DNA of 64,000 nucleotides from JBDRLU01 sp043812795 (GCA_043812795.1 JBDRLU010000030.1:34287-98286), one strand, 5' to 3'; shown: positions 44,588-53,409, counted from the first letter of the stretch. Numbers and translations: made by a program. Notes: generated by a model from the sequence alone, not told the origin.

Positions 44588-45766
44588 ATGAAGGTGTCAG
44601 CCATCGGGATCGGGCAATGCGGCTGCAACATTTGTGACGAATTCTATGCCATCAACGAGTATGCCAAGTCTTCGTTTGGCCGAGGACTTGAAATACTGGT
44701 CGATGCTTTTGCCTTGAATAGCGATGAGACCGACCTGGCCAGTCTCAGGCACGTGCCGCGTGATAGGCGGCACCGGATGGTCATCGGTGCTTCCAGAACA
44801 TTCGGTCATGGCGTTGGTAAAATCAATATTGAGGGTGCCAAGATTACGAAGGATGCCGAGGCTGTCATTATCGACAATGTCCTGAGCTCCAAAAAGTTCC
44901 ATGAGAGCGATGCGGTCTTTGCCGTCGCCAGTGGGGCGGGGGGCACCGGGTCCGGCGGCATCGGTATCTTGGTGAAGGGATTGAAAGAACGGGTGGAGAA
45001 ACCCATTTACGCTTTGGTTGTTTTACCTTTTGCTTATGAAGAGAAAGGCGATACTTCATACGCGGTAATTAATACGGCCACATGCTTGAAAACGGTTAAT
45101 CAATATGCCGATGCCGTGTTCTTGGTTGACAACGAACGCTTCGCCAGAGCCGACATGGGAATATCGTCCAATCTCAGACTAATCAACCAGCAAATGGCTA
45201 AAAACTTCTTCGACCTGTTCTGCGCCGGGGAAGAAAAGAAATCCAAGTATGTCGGCAGTAAAGTGGTGGACGCCGGAGATATTAAGGAGAGTGTAGAAGG
45301 CATCGGCACTATCGGCCGGGGAGAAGTGGACATTTCCACTTTCTACCCGTCCAAGAAGGACGATTACCGGGAGGCAGCGAAACAGGGCATCGGTGCCATG
45401 GGAGCGCTTACTCAGGCATTGAATAATCTCTGTGTGAACATTAATCCCGAAGATGCCAGAAAGGTTCTGGTTATGGTTACCGCCCCAAAGGATGCCATAA
45501 CTCTCAACATGCTGAGTGACCTGTCCAACAACTTACAGGAGAGGGCGCCCAAGGCTGCCTTGAGGATGGGTGATTACCCGAGGCGAGCGCATGAGGTTGC
45601 CGTGACGGTTATCCTGTCCAAACTGACTACGGTACCCAGAATGGAAAACATATTTCTTCGTGCCGAGCAGCTAATCAAGAATCAACAGGAAATAGCTATA
45701 GAGTCGGAAAAGAAAATCAAGCAGATGTATTCCTCAAGCGAGAACATTCCCAGCCTGGACAAGTAA
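44588..45766 (+). CDS. Tubulin/FtsZ-superfamily GTPase (CetZ-like, divergent)
   Basis: This 392-residue protein has the tubulin-superfamily GTPase signature GAGGTGSGG at residues 116-124. The N-terminus is IGIGQCGCNICDEF, like the T1 loop, and LNSDETDL resembles the T2/T3 phosphate region. NINPEDARKV, later, is a candidate for the T7-loop that catalyses GTP hydrolysis when subunits stack. It differs from canonical FtsZ, lacks the C-terminal FtsA/ZipA-binding tail, and is closer to the CetZ-like "tubulin/FtsZ family" proteins of archaea and some Chloroflexota. The likely function is a cytoskeletal polymer for shape or positioning rather than division, but that is inference. RBS AAGGGGTG is upstream of ATG 44588. 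Confidence 0.85.
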   Translation: MKVSAIGIGQCGCNICDEFYAINEYAKSSFGRGLEILVDAFALNSDETDLASLRHVPRDRRHRMVIGASRTFGHGVGKINIEGAKITKDAEAVIIDNVLSSKKFHESDAVFAVASGAGGTGSGGIGILVKGLKERVEKPIYALVVLPFAYEEKGDTSYAVINTATCLKTVNQYADAVFLVDNERFARADMGISSNLRLINQQMAKNFFDLFCAGEEKKSKYVGSKVVDAGDIKESVEGIGTIGRGEVDISTFYPSKKDDYREAAKQGIGAMGALTQALNNLCVNINPEDARKVLVMVTAPKDAITLNMLSDLSNNLQERAPKAALRMGDYPRRAHEVAVTVILSKLTTVPRMENIFLRAEQLIKNQQEIAIESEKKIKQMYSSSENIPSLDK

Positions 45767-45802
45767 GCCAGGGTCAGCCTCGGCGCACCTGAACCAAGCC
45801 GG

Positions 45803-46078
45803 CTATTTGCTTCGAGTCAGGGCAAAATACATCTCGTCGATATAACACCAGGTCCAGTCTTCATCAGGGAACGACCTGATGAGAGGGTGGACGGTTTTCA
45901 GAAAATGTTCGGTGACGTGTTTATTTTTCGAGTTATCGCGGCAACTGACATGCCCGCAGGTCATACAGATGCATAGCTTTACCCATTTATCGCCGATGGT
46001 CAGACATTCTTCGCAACCTTCGGCGCCGGGTTTGACCGCCCGTATCTGGTTCATGTGATTACATTTTTTCTTCGGCAT
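45803..46078 (-). CDS. UBP-type zinc finger protein
   Basis: This 91-residue protein has the pattern of the ubiquitin-hydrolase (UBP/BUZ) zinc finger: CNHMNQIR, EGCEECLTIGDKW, LCICMTCGHVSCRDNS, KHVTEHFLKTVHPLIRSF and WTWCYIDE, with Cys/His spacing for several Zn ions. In eukaryotes this finger binds ubiquitin; here no ubiquitin system is visible and similar bacterial proteins are of unknown role. AAGGAGAG precedes ATG 46078. The gene converges on the tubulin-like gene, with ends 36 bases apart. Confidence 0.85.
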   Translation of the reverse strand: MPKKKCNHMNQIRAVKPGAEGCEECLTIGDKWVKLCICMTCGHVSCRDNSKNKHVTEHFLKTVHPLIRSFPDEDWTWCYIDEMYFALTRSK

Positions 46079-46344
46079 CTTAACTCTCTCCTTATTCTAT
46101 TTTGGCAATATAATGGTGGGAAAGTTATAAAATTTAGTGGAGAAACCTTACATAAATATAAAATGTTAATACCTGTGCCGGATATCAGACTGCGGGCTGC
46201 AATCGGAAGCGGGTCGAATTAAGTATCACATGACTTGCAGTGCGAATACTTTTGGTAATAGAATAACAGCTAAAGCGTTTATTAGGATTTTCGAATTAGA
46301 CACAGGGCGTTTAGTCGGCCTTGAAAGTGAGGACTTGGAGCAGG

Positions 46345-49266
46345 ATGCTAATAAAGCTGGGTCGTGCAATCATCACACTGCTGGTGGTCTGGCTAATGAT
46401 TTTCGGGGCTGGCCCTATTTCTGTTCAGGCGGCTACCCCTGCCATTACTATCAACCCGACGCTTGGGATTGTGGGTGTGGTGGCTATTGTTTCCGGTACT
46501 GGCTTTAGTGCTAATGAAACCGGTATCGTCGTTACTTACGATGGCTCCGTAATTGCCTCGGGAATCACTGCCAATGGTGGGGGTGACTGGGCTTCTCCTT
46601 CTTTCAATATCCCCGCCTCGACCGGTGGGTCCCATATTGTCGATGCTTATGGTGGTACTACTGCGGCCACTTCGGTCGCGGATATAACTTTTGTCGTCGC
46701 TCCGGCGATTGCTCTCACTGCTACCAGTGGTATTCCCGGAGTGACCACAACCACGGTGACCGGCACTGGTTTTGGCAATGGGGAGGCGGTCAGGGTGTAC
46801 TATGATAGCGCGCAGGTAACCACCGCCACGGCAACTACAGTAGGGAGCTGGAGCGCGGCCTTCACTATCCCTGCCTCGGCGACGGGTTCTCATGCCGTTG
46901 ACGCTGATGGTTCGACTACCTCGGAAAGCGCCGTGGCCGACCGGCCTTTTACGGTAAACCCCGGCATTGCTCTTAACCGGCCTTCGGGCTCACCTGGCAG
47001 CTCGATTACAGTCACCGGCGCCGGTTTTTATGCCGCTGAGACCGGAATCACAGTGACCTATGATGGCACAGCTATTGTCTCGAGCATTGCCGCTAACTAC
47101 CAGGGCGGCTGGACGGCGACCTTCGCCGTCCCGGCATCGCCGGCCGGTACCCACGTTATTGATGCCTACGGTTACTCGACTCAGATAGGAAAAGTCGCCG
47201 ATGTTACTTTCACCACCGGTGCAGGCATCTTTGTTGACCCGGTAAGTGGTACTCCCGGCACTTCGGTGACTGTCACCGGCAGCGGTTTTGCTGCCAGCGA
47301 AAGTGGAATTTACGTTACCTATGATGGTACTCAGGTAGTTGCGGGACTCTCCGCCGATGCCCAAGGGAGCTGGAGTACTACTTTTGTTACTCCGGGCTCA
47401 CGTAGCGGTGCCCACGCGATAGATGCCGGCGGTTCCTTTTCGCTGGCAACCTCGATACCGGACATAACCTTTACTGCGACTCCAGGTATCTCTGCGAGTA
47501 AGACCGGCGGTGCTCCGGGTAGTTCCGTGAGTGTTACCGGCGTTGGTTTTGGTGCCGGGGAAAAGGAGATTGTGGTAACTTATGATGGCACTGTAGTGGC
47601 GCAGGGAATTTCAGCCAATGCCCAGGGAGGATGGAGTGCCACCTTTATTGTCCCAGACTCGGCTTCCGGTTCCCATAGCATTAGTGCCCGCGGTTCGGTT
47701 ACCCAGGCCGCTAGTGTGAGTGAGGCGAGTTTTAACATCGGGGGTGGTATTTCACTGGACCCATCCACCGGCTACGTTGGAGAAACGGTCATCGTGGCTG
47801 GTTCCGGGTTTGCATCCAATAGTCCTCTTACGTTTCTGTATGATGAAAAGGTTATTCCGGCTCAGACGGTAAGTACCGATAGCTCCGGTAGTTTCAGTCA
47901 ATCAGTCGTAATCCCCACATCAGCGGCGGGACCGCATACCCTCCGGGTAGTTGATGGACAGAAGAATAGCTCCAAAATTACATTCACCATGGAAAGTACG
48001 CCACCGCCGGTACCTGTCCTGCTTACTCCGAAAGATGGAGCACGACTGGGTCTTACCGGCGGGACCACGCCTAATCTGAAATGGTCCAGTGTCACCGACC
48101 CCAGCGGCGTCACGTTCGACTTACAAATAGATACGAACTCCGATTTTTCCCAGCCAATCTTTCAGAAGGTGGACATAACAGGGAGTCACTACACGTTGAC
48201 GACGGCTGATGCCCTGCCGCAGGGGACATATTACTGGCGGGTACGAGCCATTGACGGCGCCGGTAACCAGAGCAACTGGTCGCAGACTTTTTTGCTCAGG
48301 TCTGGTTTCGTGTCCTTGCCCGTTTTAATCGTGATTATTGTGCTGGTGGTAGCCATCGCGGCGGTAGTGGCATATCTCCTTCTGAAGCGCCGGCCACGGC
48401 AGAGATGGGAGGGTATGCCTATTCCCGAGCCCGATATGCCCCGGATTGTTCCGGGCCAGTGGCGCATCAGTGAACCTGAAGAAAGTCGGGAGCGCCCGTT
48501 GCCGAGACTGGCTCTTCCCCAGCCGACGAGGCGGGCGAAGCCGACACTTTCTACCGAAGATGCGGCCCGGGTCAAAGTCATTGTGGACTTCGCCCAGTCA
48601 TTACCGCTGGTCGAGGCCGGTTATTCTTCTAACTGGCTGGTTGACCTGATGGAGACCGGCATGGGCGTTGAGGCGTCAGCCCAGGTGTATGAACGGTTGC
48701 TCAAGGGTGAACTCCAGTTACGCTATGAACCAGCCTGGATGCGCCATCCGACCTATCAGGACCTGGCCCATCTGCTGCAGGGACAGCCAATCTTACAAGA
48801 CCTGAATGCCTTCGTGGATTCGGTTAGCCGGTGTGCTTCAGACGCCACTTCATTACTTCAGGAAATCTATCGTGATACGGTAGCGGAAGTTGCCCCCGAT
48901 TTTCTGGCTAAGGGCGGTTGGGGATTCGTCTCCGGTGTTTATTCTGATGCTTTAAGCTGGTTCCTCGGTAAATCGCTTCGGGAACCTCTTGAGCATGACT
49001 ATTTCATTAAGACATCTGAGGGAGAGGAGGAAGGAATAGTCACTTTCTCTCTATGGGGTGAAGAAACAACGACTTTTGCCGGCCCCCTCATCGAGGTGGC
49101 TGATGAAGCGGAAGCGACGCGTCTGCGGGCGCTTCATTTGAAATTGCGTCGTACCTATCGGGGCAGCGACAAGGCCCGACAGCTGGTGGGTATGATGACC
49201 CAGCTCGAAGTGCAGCGGAGCCGGCTGGTGGGTGCCTTTAGCCAGTTTAGCCGTTTAGCAGAGTAA
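46345..49266 (+). CDS. Large surface-anchored protein with IPT/TIG-like repeats and cytoplasmic helical domain
   Basis: This 973-residue protein has a signal peptide (cleavage near VQA-ATP), six Ig-like repeats of about 85 residues (each with an [IV]TVTG[TAS]GF and YDG[TS] pattern), a fibronectin III-like domain (SDFSQPIFQKVD, YYWRVRAIDG), a single membrane helix at about 656-680 and a cytoplasmic part of about 290 residues. The cytoplasmic part is alpha-helical by composition and has no family I recognise. ATG 46345 has GGAG upstream; TTG 46321 is less likely. It is followed by a strong terminator at 49283-49316. A receptor or adhesin role is inferred from the architecture. Confidence 0.85.
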   Translation: MLIKLGRAIITLLVVWLMIFGAGPISVQAATPAITINPTLGIVGVVAIVSGTGFSANETGIVVTYDGSVIASGITANGGGDWASPSFNIPASTGGSHIVDAYGGTTAATSVADITFVVAPAIALTATSGIPGVTTTTVTGTGFGNGEAVRVYYDSAQVTTATATTVGSWSAAFTIPASATGSHAVDADGSTTSESAVADRPFTVNPGIALNRPSGSPGSSITVTGAGFYAAETGITVTYDGTAIVSSIAANYQGGWTATFAVPASPAGTHVIDAYGYSTQIGKVADVTFTTGAGIFVDPVSGTPGTSVTVTGSGFAASESGIYVTYDGTQVVAGLSADAQGSWSTTFVTPGSRSGAHAIDAGGSFSLATSIPDITFTATPGISASKTGGAPGSSVSVTGVGFGAGEKEIVVTYDGTVVAQGISANAQGGWSATFIVPDSASGSHSISARGSVTQAASVSEASFNIGGGISLDPSTGYVGETVIVAGSGFASNSPLTFLYDEKVIPAQTVSTDSSGSFSQSVVIPTSAAGPHTLRVVDGQKNSSKITFTMESTPPPVPVLLTPKDGARLGLTGGTTPNLKWSSVTDPSGVTFDLQIDTNSDFSQPIFQKVDITGSHYTLTTADALPQGTYYWRVRAIDGAGNQSNWSQTFLLRSGFVSLPVLIVIIVLVVAIAAVVAYLLLKRRPRQRWEGMPIPEPDMPRIVPGQWRISEPEESRERPLPRLALPQPTRRAKPTLSTEDAARVKVIVDFAQSLPLVEAGYSSNWLVDLMETGMGVEASAQVYERLLKGELQLRYEPAWMRHPTYQDLAHLLQGQPILQDLNAFVDSVSRCASDATSLLQEIYRDTVAEVAPDFLAKGGWGFVSGVYSDALSWFLGKSLREPLEHDYFIKTSEGEEEGIVTFSLWGEETTTFAGPLIEVADEAEATRLRALHLKLRRTYRGSDKARQLVGMMTQLEVQRSRLVGAFSQFSRLAE

Positions 49267-49282
49267 GGGTGTTGTTTTTGAT

Positions 49283-49316
49283 GGGGGGATGCGGCTTAGA
49301 TAAGCCGCATCCCCCC
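49283..49316 (+). terminator. Strong intrinsic terminator
   Basis: GGGGGGATGCGGCTTA and TAAGCCGCATCCCCCC pair over 16 bp, followed by TTATTTATTT. It closes the large surface protein gene. Confidence 0.85.
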
Positions 49317-49385
49317 TTATTTATTTGACAATGACGTCGGACTACGGCAAAATAGCGGGCATCAGGCACGAGGAGGGAAGAACGG

Positions 49386-49697
49386 ATGGTCTACGAACAC
49401 CGGTCGTATATGCTGTTACCGGGCAAGAGGGCGGAATTTATGGAGATATTCGGCAAACAATTGATGCCCCTCTTCGCCAAATATGGAGGAAAAGTGGTGG
49501 GGACGTGGTGGACCGATGTCGGCGAAAGTAACGAGTTTATTTACCTGCTCGCTTTCAACGATTTGGGACAGCGCGATGATTTCTGGAAAACTTTCCGGCA
49601 GGATGAAGCTTTCCAGGACTACCAGCGGCGGGGGCCTTTTGTGGCCAATGCCACCAATAAAATCATCCGCCCCACCCCGTACTCACCCCTGCAATAG
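49386..49697 (+). CDS. NIPSNAP family protein
   Basis: This 103-residue protein has the NIPSNAP ferredoxin-like alpha+beta fold pattern: MVYEHRSYMLLPGKRAEFM, LFAKYGGKVVGTWWTDVG and NEFIYLLAFNDLGQRDDFW. Bacterial members are small dimers of unknown or monooxygenase-related function. The start ATG 49386 has AGGAGGGAAGAACGG as SD. It is a lone gene between a terminator and the repeat at 49714-49822. Confidence 0.85.
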   Translation: MVYEHRSYMLLPGKRAEFMEIFGKQLMPLFAKYGGKVVGTWWTDVGESNEFIYLLAFNDLGQRDDFWKTFRQDEAFQDYQRRGPFVANATNKIIRPTPYSPLQ

Positions 49698-49713
49698 GTG
49701 GACACATTTTAGT

Positions 49714-49822
49714 GTCATTGCGAGTCCTTCATCAGAAGGACGTGGCAATCCCGTAGAAACGGAGGAGATTGCTTCGTCGCTGTATTTACACTGAGCGAGG
49801 CGAACGTCCTCCTCGTAATGAC
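49714..49822. repeat. Dispersed repeat with GTCATTGCGAG termini
   Basis: It starts GTCATTGCGAG and ends CTCGTAATGAC, inverted repeats with one mismatch. Between them GTGGCAATCCC and GAGATTGCTTCGTCG are the classical inner blocks of this widespread intergenic repeat. It lies between the convergent NIPSNAP and ferredoxin genes. Confidence 0.7.
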
Positions 49823-49827
49823 GGGAG

Positions 49828-50379
49828 CTATTTCGGCTTGAAAAGGATGGAAGGCGCAAGCTGAGAATTATCAGCAAAGCCCTCCGCGGTTTTAGCGGCA
49901 CCTTTGTATTTGCTTTCAAGTTGGCTGACGAGGCCGAAGTCCAGCGCTTCCAGGGGACAGGCCATCACGCAAATCGGCTTCTTCCCTTCACTAAGTCGTT
50001 CCTGGCAGAAGTCGCACTTCTGCATGACAGCGTCCGCTTCGCTGCCGAATTGCGGGGCATCGTAAGGACAAACTACCTGGCACTGGCCGCACTTTTCTTT
50101 ACCCAGGCATTTCGAGGCGTCGACGGTCACAACTCCGTTCTCCTCATTTTTAGTGATGGCGCCGGTCGGACAGATTTCCAGGCAGGCCGGATGGGCACAA
50201 TGGCAGCAGCTTAGCGAGAGAAAACTGACTTTGACGTCGGGGTATGTGCCCTGCTCGAAAATAAAGACCCGGCGCCAGTTAATTAACTTGTCAGAGGTGG
50301 CATGCCACGACTGGCAGGACGTGACGCAGGCCAGGCAACCCGAACAGCGGGACTGGTCAAAAAAGAAAGCCATTTGCAT
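49828..50379 (-). CDS. 4Fe-4S ferredoxin subunit of molybdopterin oxidoreductase
   Basis: This 183-residue DmsB/NrfC-type electron-transfer protein has Cys groups for four [4Fe-4S] clusters: CSGCLACVTSC, CCHCAHPACLEICP, CGQCQVVCP and CDFCQERL...CVMACP. It takes electrons from or gives them to the molybdoenzyme encoded immediately upstream. I use ATG 50379, 7 bases after the catalytic subunit stop, with GAGGGAG upstream; the longer open frame overlaps the upstream gene. No membrane anchor subunit (DmsC-like) is encoded nearby. Confidence 0.9.
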   Translation of the reverse strand: MQMAFFFDQSRCSGCLACVTSCQSWHATSDKLINWRRVFIFEQGTYPDVKVSFLSLSCCHCAHPACLEICPTGAITKNEENGVVTVDASKCLGKEKCGQCQVVCPYDAPQFGSEADAVMQKCDFCQERLSEGKKPICVMACPLEALDFGLVSQLESKYKGAAKTAEGFADNSQLAPSILFKPK

Positions 50380-50386
50380 TGTGACT

Positions 50387-52588
50387 TCACTCCCTCTCAA
50401 TTTGTACCAGGGCGGTATTATAAGGTATGGCGCCACTGGGGGCAGGTTTATCACGGGTAAGCAGATTAGGGCAGCCGCCATGGTCAATACCGTGTTCGTC
50501 AGGGCTGAACCAGGCGCCTTCACACATCGCCAGCACTCCCGGCATAATCCTATCGGTGACTTTAGCGGTGATAATAACTTTGCCTCTGTCGTTGAACACG
50601 CTCACCTTATCATCGTTTTTGATGCCTTTGCCGGCGGCATCCTGTGAGTTTATCCAGACGGTCTGTGGTTCAAGTTCCTTGAACCACGGTACATTGTCGA
50701 AGCCGGAGTGGGCCCTGAGCTTGAAGTGCGGTGTAATGAGCTGAAACGGGTATTTCCGGCTTAAAGCGTCATCTAGGTTCTCCCAGGTCGGGATATATTT
50801 CGGGATGGGTGGTATTTCCGGTTTATTCAACTGGGCCAGACGTTCCGAGTAGATTTCTATTTTCCCCGATGGTGTGGGGAAAGGTTTTCGTCCGGCCGCC
50901 TCATCCTTGAAAGCGACCGCCGGCTTCTCCAGTTTAGGATAGGCAATACCGGCTTTCTTGAATTCTTCATAGCTGGGAATGTCCCGCGCCGTATCGGCCG
51001 GCTCGCTGAGGAGCGTGCGCAACCATTCATCCTCGGTCTTCTCCTGGTATCCTTTCAGACCCAGTTTTTCGGCCAGTTCGCAGCATATCTGGAAGTCGGT
51101 CTTGGCCTCACCCGGCGGGTCGAGGACTTTGTTCTGGTAAATGTAATAAGGAGTAAGACATATCGCCATCCACGAGCGCTGGTAATCGGTCCTTTCCCAC
51201 TGGTCGGCTACGGGTAGGATGATATCGGCATAGCGGGCGGTGGCTGTCATAAATTTTTCATGGATAACGATGAACTCCATTTTCTTAAAAGCTTCGATGG
51301 CCCGGTTGGTGTTCGGCCACTGGTTAATGTTATTGACGGTAGCGATGTAGAGCATTTTGATATCAGCCGGGTAGCCGGCGGCTTTACCATTGAGGAGAGC
51401 ATCCCAGGCGTTGGCAGTGCAGATGCGGTAGCGGTTATAGACATCGCGGTCTACTTTATCGGGTTTGATACCGCCGAGGTCGGGTTCGAGGGGGTTTTTG
51501 CCGATGGGTAAAGCCGGACCGCGGGCGCCGCCCATCCCGCCGATGAAGCCGGGCACCTGCCTCAGTCCGGGCGCCATACCGCCACTGATACCGATATTGC
51601 CGGTCAGTGCCCCCAGTGCCTGAGCCGCTCTGACGTATTGTTCGCCGTAGGCGGTGCGGCCGGGACCATAGCCGTCGATCAAGGCCGCCGGTTTAGTGGT
51701 GGCATATTCTCTCGCCAGGGCTACAATTGTTTCAGAGGCAACGCCGGTAATTTCATTCGCCCATGATGGTGTCTTGGCAATGCCGTCTTCCTTACCGAGT
51801 ACATAATCGCTGAACTGTCCAAAGCCGACGGTACATCTGTCCAGGAATTCCTTGTCACAGAGTCCCTCGGTAATCATGACGTGGGCCATGGCGATAAGCA
51901 TGGCGGCGTCAGTCCCCGGTCGAATCGGTATCCACTGGTCGGCGACGACCGCGGCGGTGTTGGTGAACCTCGGGTCAACCGAGATAATTCTGGCGCCGGC
52001 TTCTTTGGCTTTGAGCAGGAAGTAAGGCGTACCGGTGGCCTGGACGGTCTCCATCGGGTTCCAGCCCCAGGCGATGATAAGTTTCGAATTAGCCAGGTCG
52101 TCCATTGAATTGCCGTTGTCACCGGTGCCGTAGGTTACTATCGAGGCAAAAGTGTTCGATTCGTTCGATGCCGAACCCCAGCGCACCAGACAACCGCCTA
52201 TCATATTGAAGAGCCGGAAAACGGATAGTGCCGAATGGACATGTCCCCGGCTGCCGGAGGCACTCATCAGCATGGTACAGCTCGGCCCGTATTTTTGACG
52301 GATGGCTGTTAGCCTGGAGGCGACTTCATCCAGGGCTTCGTCCCAGGAGATACGGGTAAATTTACCTTCGCCCCGCTCTCCGGTCCTTTTCAACGGGTAG
52401 AGCAGGCGGTCTTTGTGGTGCACCACGCTGGGATAGGCCCAGCAGCGGGCGCAGGTGCGGTGGCTGGGTTCCGGGTAAGGCTCGATTTTGCGGGCTTTAC
52501 CGTCGATAACGTGAACGAGATAAGGGCAACAACCGCCGCAATCATGGTGACCGCCGGTGCGGACAATTCGGTTTTCGGAATCTGCCAT
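50387..52588 (-). CDS. Molybdopterin-dependent oxidoreductase, DMSO reductase family
   Basis: This 733-residue catalytic subunit has an N-terminal [4Fe-4S] region (CGGCCPY, CARCWAY) and the bis-MGD-binding domains (LIIAWGWNPMET, LGALTGNIGISGGMAPGL). There is no twin-arginine signal, so it is cytoplasmic, like acetylene hydratase, pyrogallol transhydroxylase and some formate dehydrogenases. GAVWIN-like segments (ETVWINSQDA) near the end are typical of the family's C-terminal domain. The substrate cannot be told. It pairs with the ferredoxin subunit downstream. Confidence 0.88.
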   Translation of the reverse strand: MADSENRIVRTGGHHDCGGCCPYLVHVIDGKARKIEPYPEPSHRTCARCWAYPSVVHHKDRLLYPLKRTGERGEGKFTRISWDEALDEVASRLTAIRQKYGPSCTMLMSASGSRGHVHSALSVFRLFNMIGGCLVRWGSASNESNTFASIVTYGTGDNGNSMDDLANSKLIIAWGWNPMETVQATGTPYFLLKAKEAGARIISVDPRFTNTAAVVADQWIPIRPGTDAAMLIAMAHVMITEGLCDKEFLDRCTVGFGQFSDYVLGKEDGIAKTPSWANEITGVASETIVALAREYATTKPAALIDGYGPGRTAYGEQYVRAAQALGALTGNIGISGGMAPGLRQVPGFIGGMGGARGPALPIGKNPLEPDLGGIKPDKVDRDVYNRYRICTANAWDALLNGKAAGYPADIKMLYIATVNNINQWPNTNRAIEAFKKMEFIVIHEKFMTATARYADIILPVADQWERTDYQRSWMAICLTPYYIYQNKVLDPPGEAKTDFQICCELAEKLGLKGYQEKTEDEWLRTLLSEPADTARDIPSYEEFKKAGIAYPKLEKPAVAFKDEAAGRKPFPTPSGKIEIYSERLAQLNKPEIPPIPKYIPTWENLDDALSRKYPFQLITPHFKLRAHSGFDNVPWFKELEPQTVWINSQDAAGKGIKNDDKVSVFNDRGKVIITAKVTDRIMPGVLAMCEGAWFSPDEHGIDHGGCPNLLTRDKPAPSGAIPYNTALVQIERE

Positions 52589-52677
52589 TAAACGACCTCC
52601 ATCAACGGCCTAGATAGGCTTGGCGCATCTTTAGGTAAATATACCCTCATAACATATAAGACAGTCAATTGGATTAA

Positions 52678-53208
52678 CTATTGTAGAATTGGCAACGTAT
52701 TTAATATCCTTGCGATGTTTGCACGTTTTACCCCGTCCTTTTCAAGTTGTTCTCTTAGAATACCCCAGGCTATGCTAAGGTCAATAATAAGTTTTGCAAC
52801 GTTTAATGTAAGTCGGTTTTTACGTTTAAGAACAGCTCTGCTGTCAGTCCAACTATTTTTGATGATTACATCCCGAAAATTGGCTTTCTTACCACCTGTA
52901 ACTAAGTACTGGTGAGTTAGGCTATTACGCAAATCATACATAATATCCTCATTGAGTGGTGGTGTTATGTATTCACCTTTTAATAAACGAACCCCATCCT
53001 TGAAGCGACAACTGACGTATTTGCTTTCAGGTTTTCCTATTTTTTCGTTACTAATACCACCTAAGAATTCAATTGTGCCCATACAGCCAATAGCCACAAG
53101 GAAATTAGCAGTAGCTAAAATTGAGGCTTTTCTTAAATCGTTTAGTTGGAAATTCATAACGTGGTCTAGATACTTCAAAACGTTATTGGGCGTAATTTTC
53201 TTGAACAT
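52678..53208 (-). CDS. Hypothetical protein with HEPN-type Rx4H motif
   Basis: This 176-residue AT-rich gene encodes a mainly helical protein. Arg94-x4-His99 in DLRNSLTHQYLV matches the RNase-type HEPN motif (Rx4-6H). No signal peptide or clear membrane segment is visible. SD GGGAGG precedes ATG 53208. HEPN proteins are often toxin or antiviral RNases, but no partner gene (e.g. MNT antitoxin) sits next to it. Base composition and a lone position suggest recent acquisition. I give no firm function. Confidence 0.55.
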   Translation of the reverse strand: MFKKITPNNVLKYLDHVMNFQLNDLRKASILATANFLVAIGCMGTIEFLGGISNEKIGKPESKYVSCRFKDGVRLLKGEYITPPLNEDIMYDLRNSLTHQYLVTGGKKANFRDVIIKNSWTDSRAVLKRKNRLTLNVAKLIIDLSIAWGILREQLEKDGVKRANIARILNTLPILQ

Positions 53209-53336
53209 TCAATACCCTCCCCTGTTGTCAAGGGATAATTACTTAACTTTATTAATAAAAGGATGGATGTTATTCGACATAAGAACAAAGACCATTCTAC
53301 TTTTCACGATAATAGCCTGTCAAATTGGCGGAAGCA

Positions 53337-53366
53337 ATGCCGACTATATGAAAGGGAACTCGGCAT
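53337..53366. promoter_or_regulatory. Dyad upstream of isochorismatase-like gene
   Basis: ATGCCGA-16 bases-TCGGCAT is a perfect 7-bp inverted repeat 44 bases upstream of ATG 53410. It could be an operator or a leader stem. Confidence 0.35.
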
Positions 53367-53409
53367 GATAATATATTCTGAAAAGCATCTGAAAACGGGA
53401 GGTTTGAAT

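Noticed and set aside
45803..46078. A eukaryote-like ubiquitin system
   Set aside because: Only the UBP-type zinc finger is present; there is no E1, E2, ubiquitin-like protein or deubiquitinase in the window.
46230..46508. 92-residue open frame upstream of the surface protein
   Set aside because: It overlaps the surface protein's signal peptide in another frame and has no SD or motif.
53263..53409. N-terminal extension of the isochorismatase-like gene
   Set aside because: The SD GGGAGG just before ATG 53410 and family length both favour the shorter protein.
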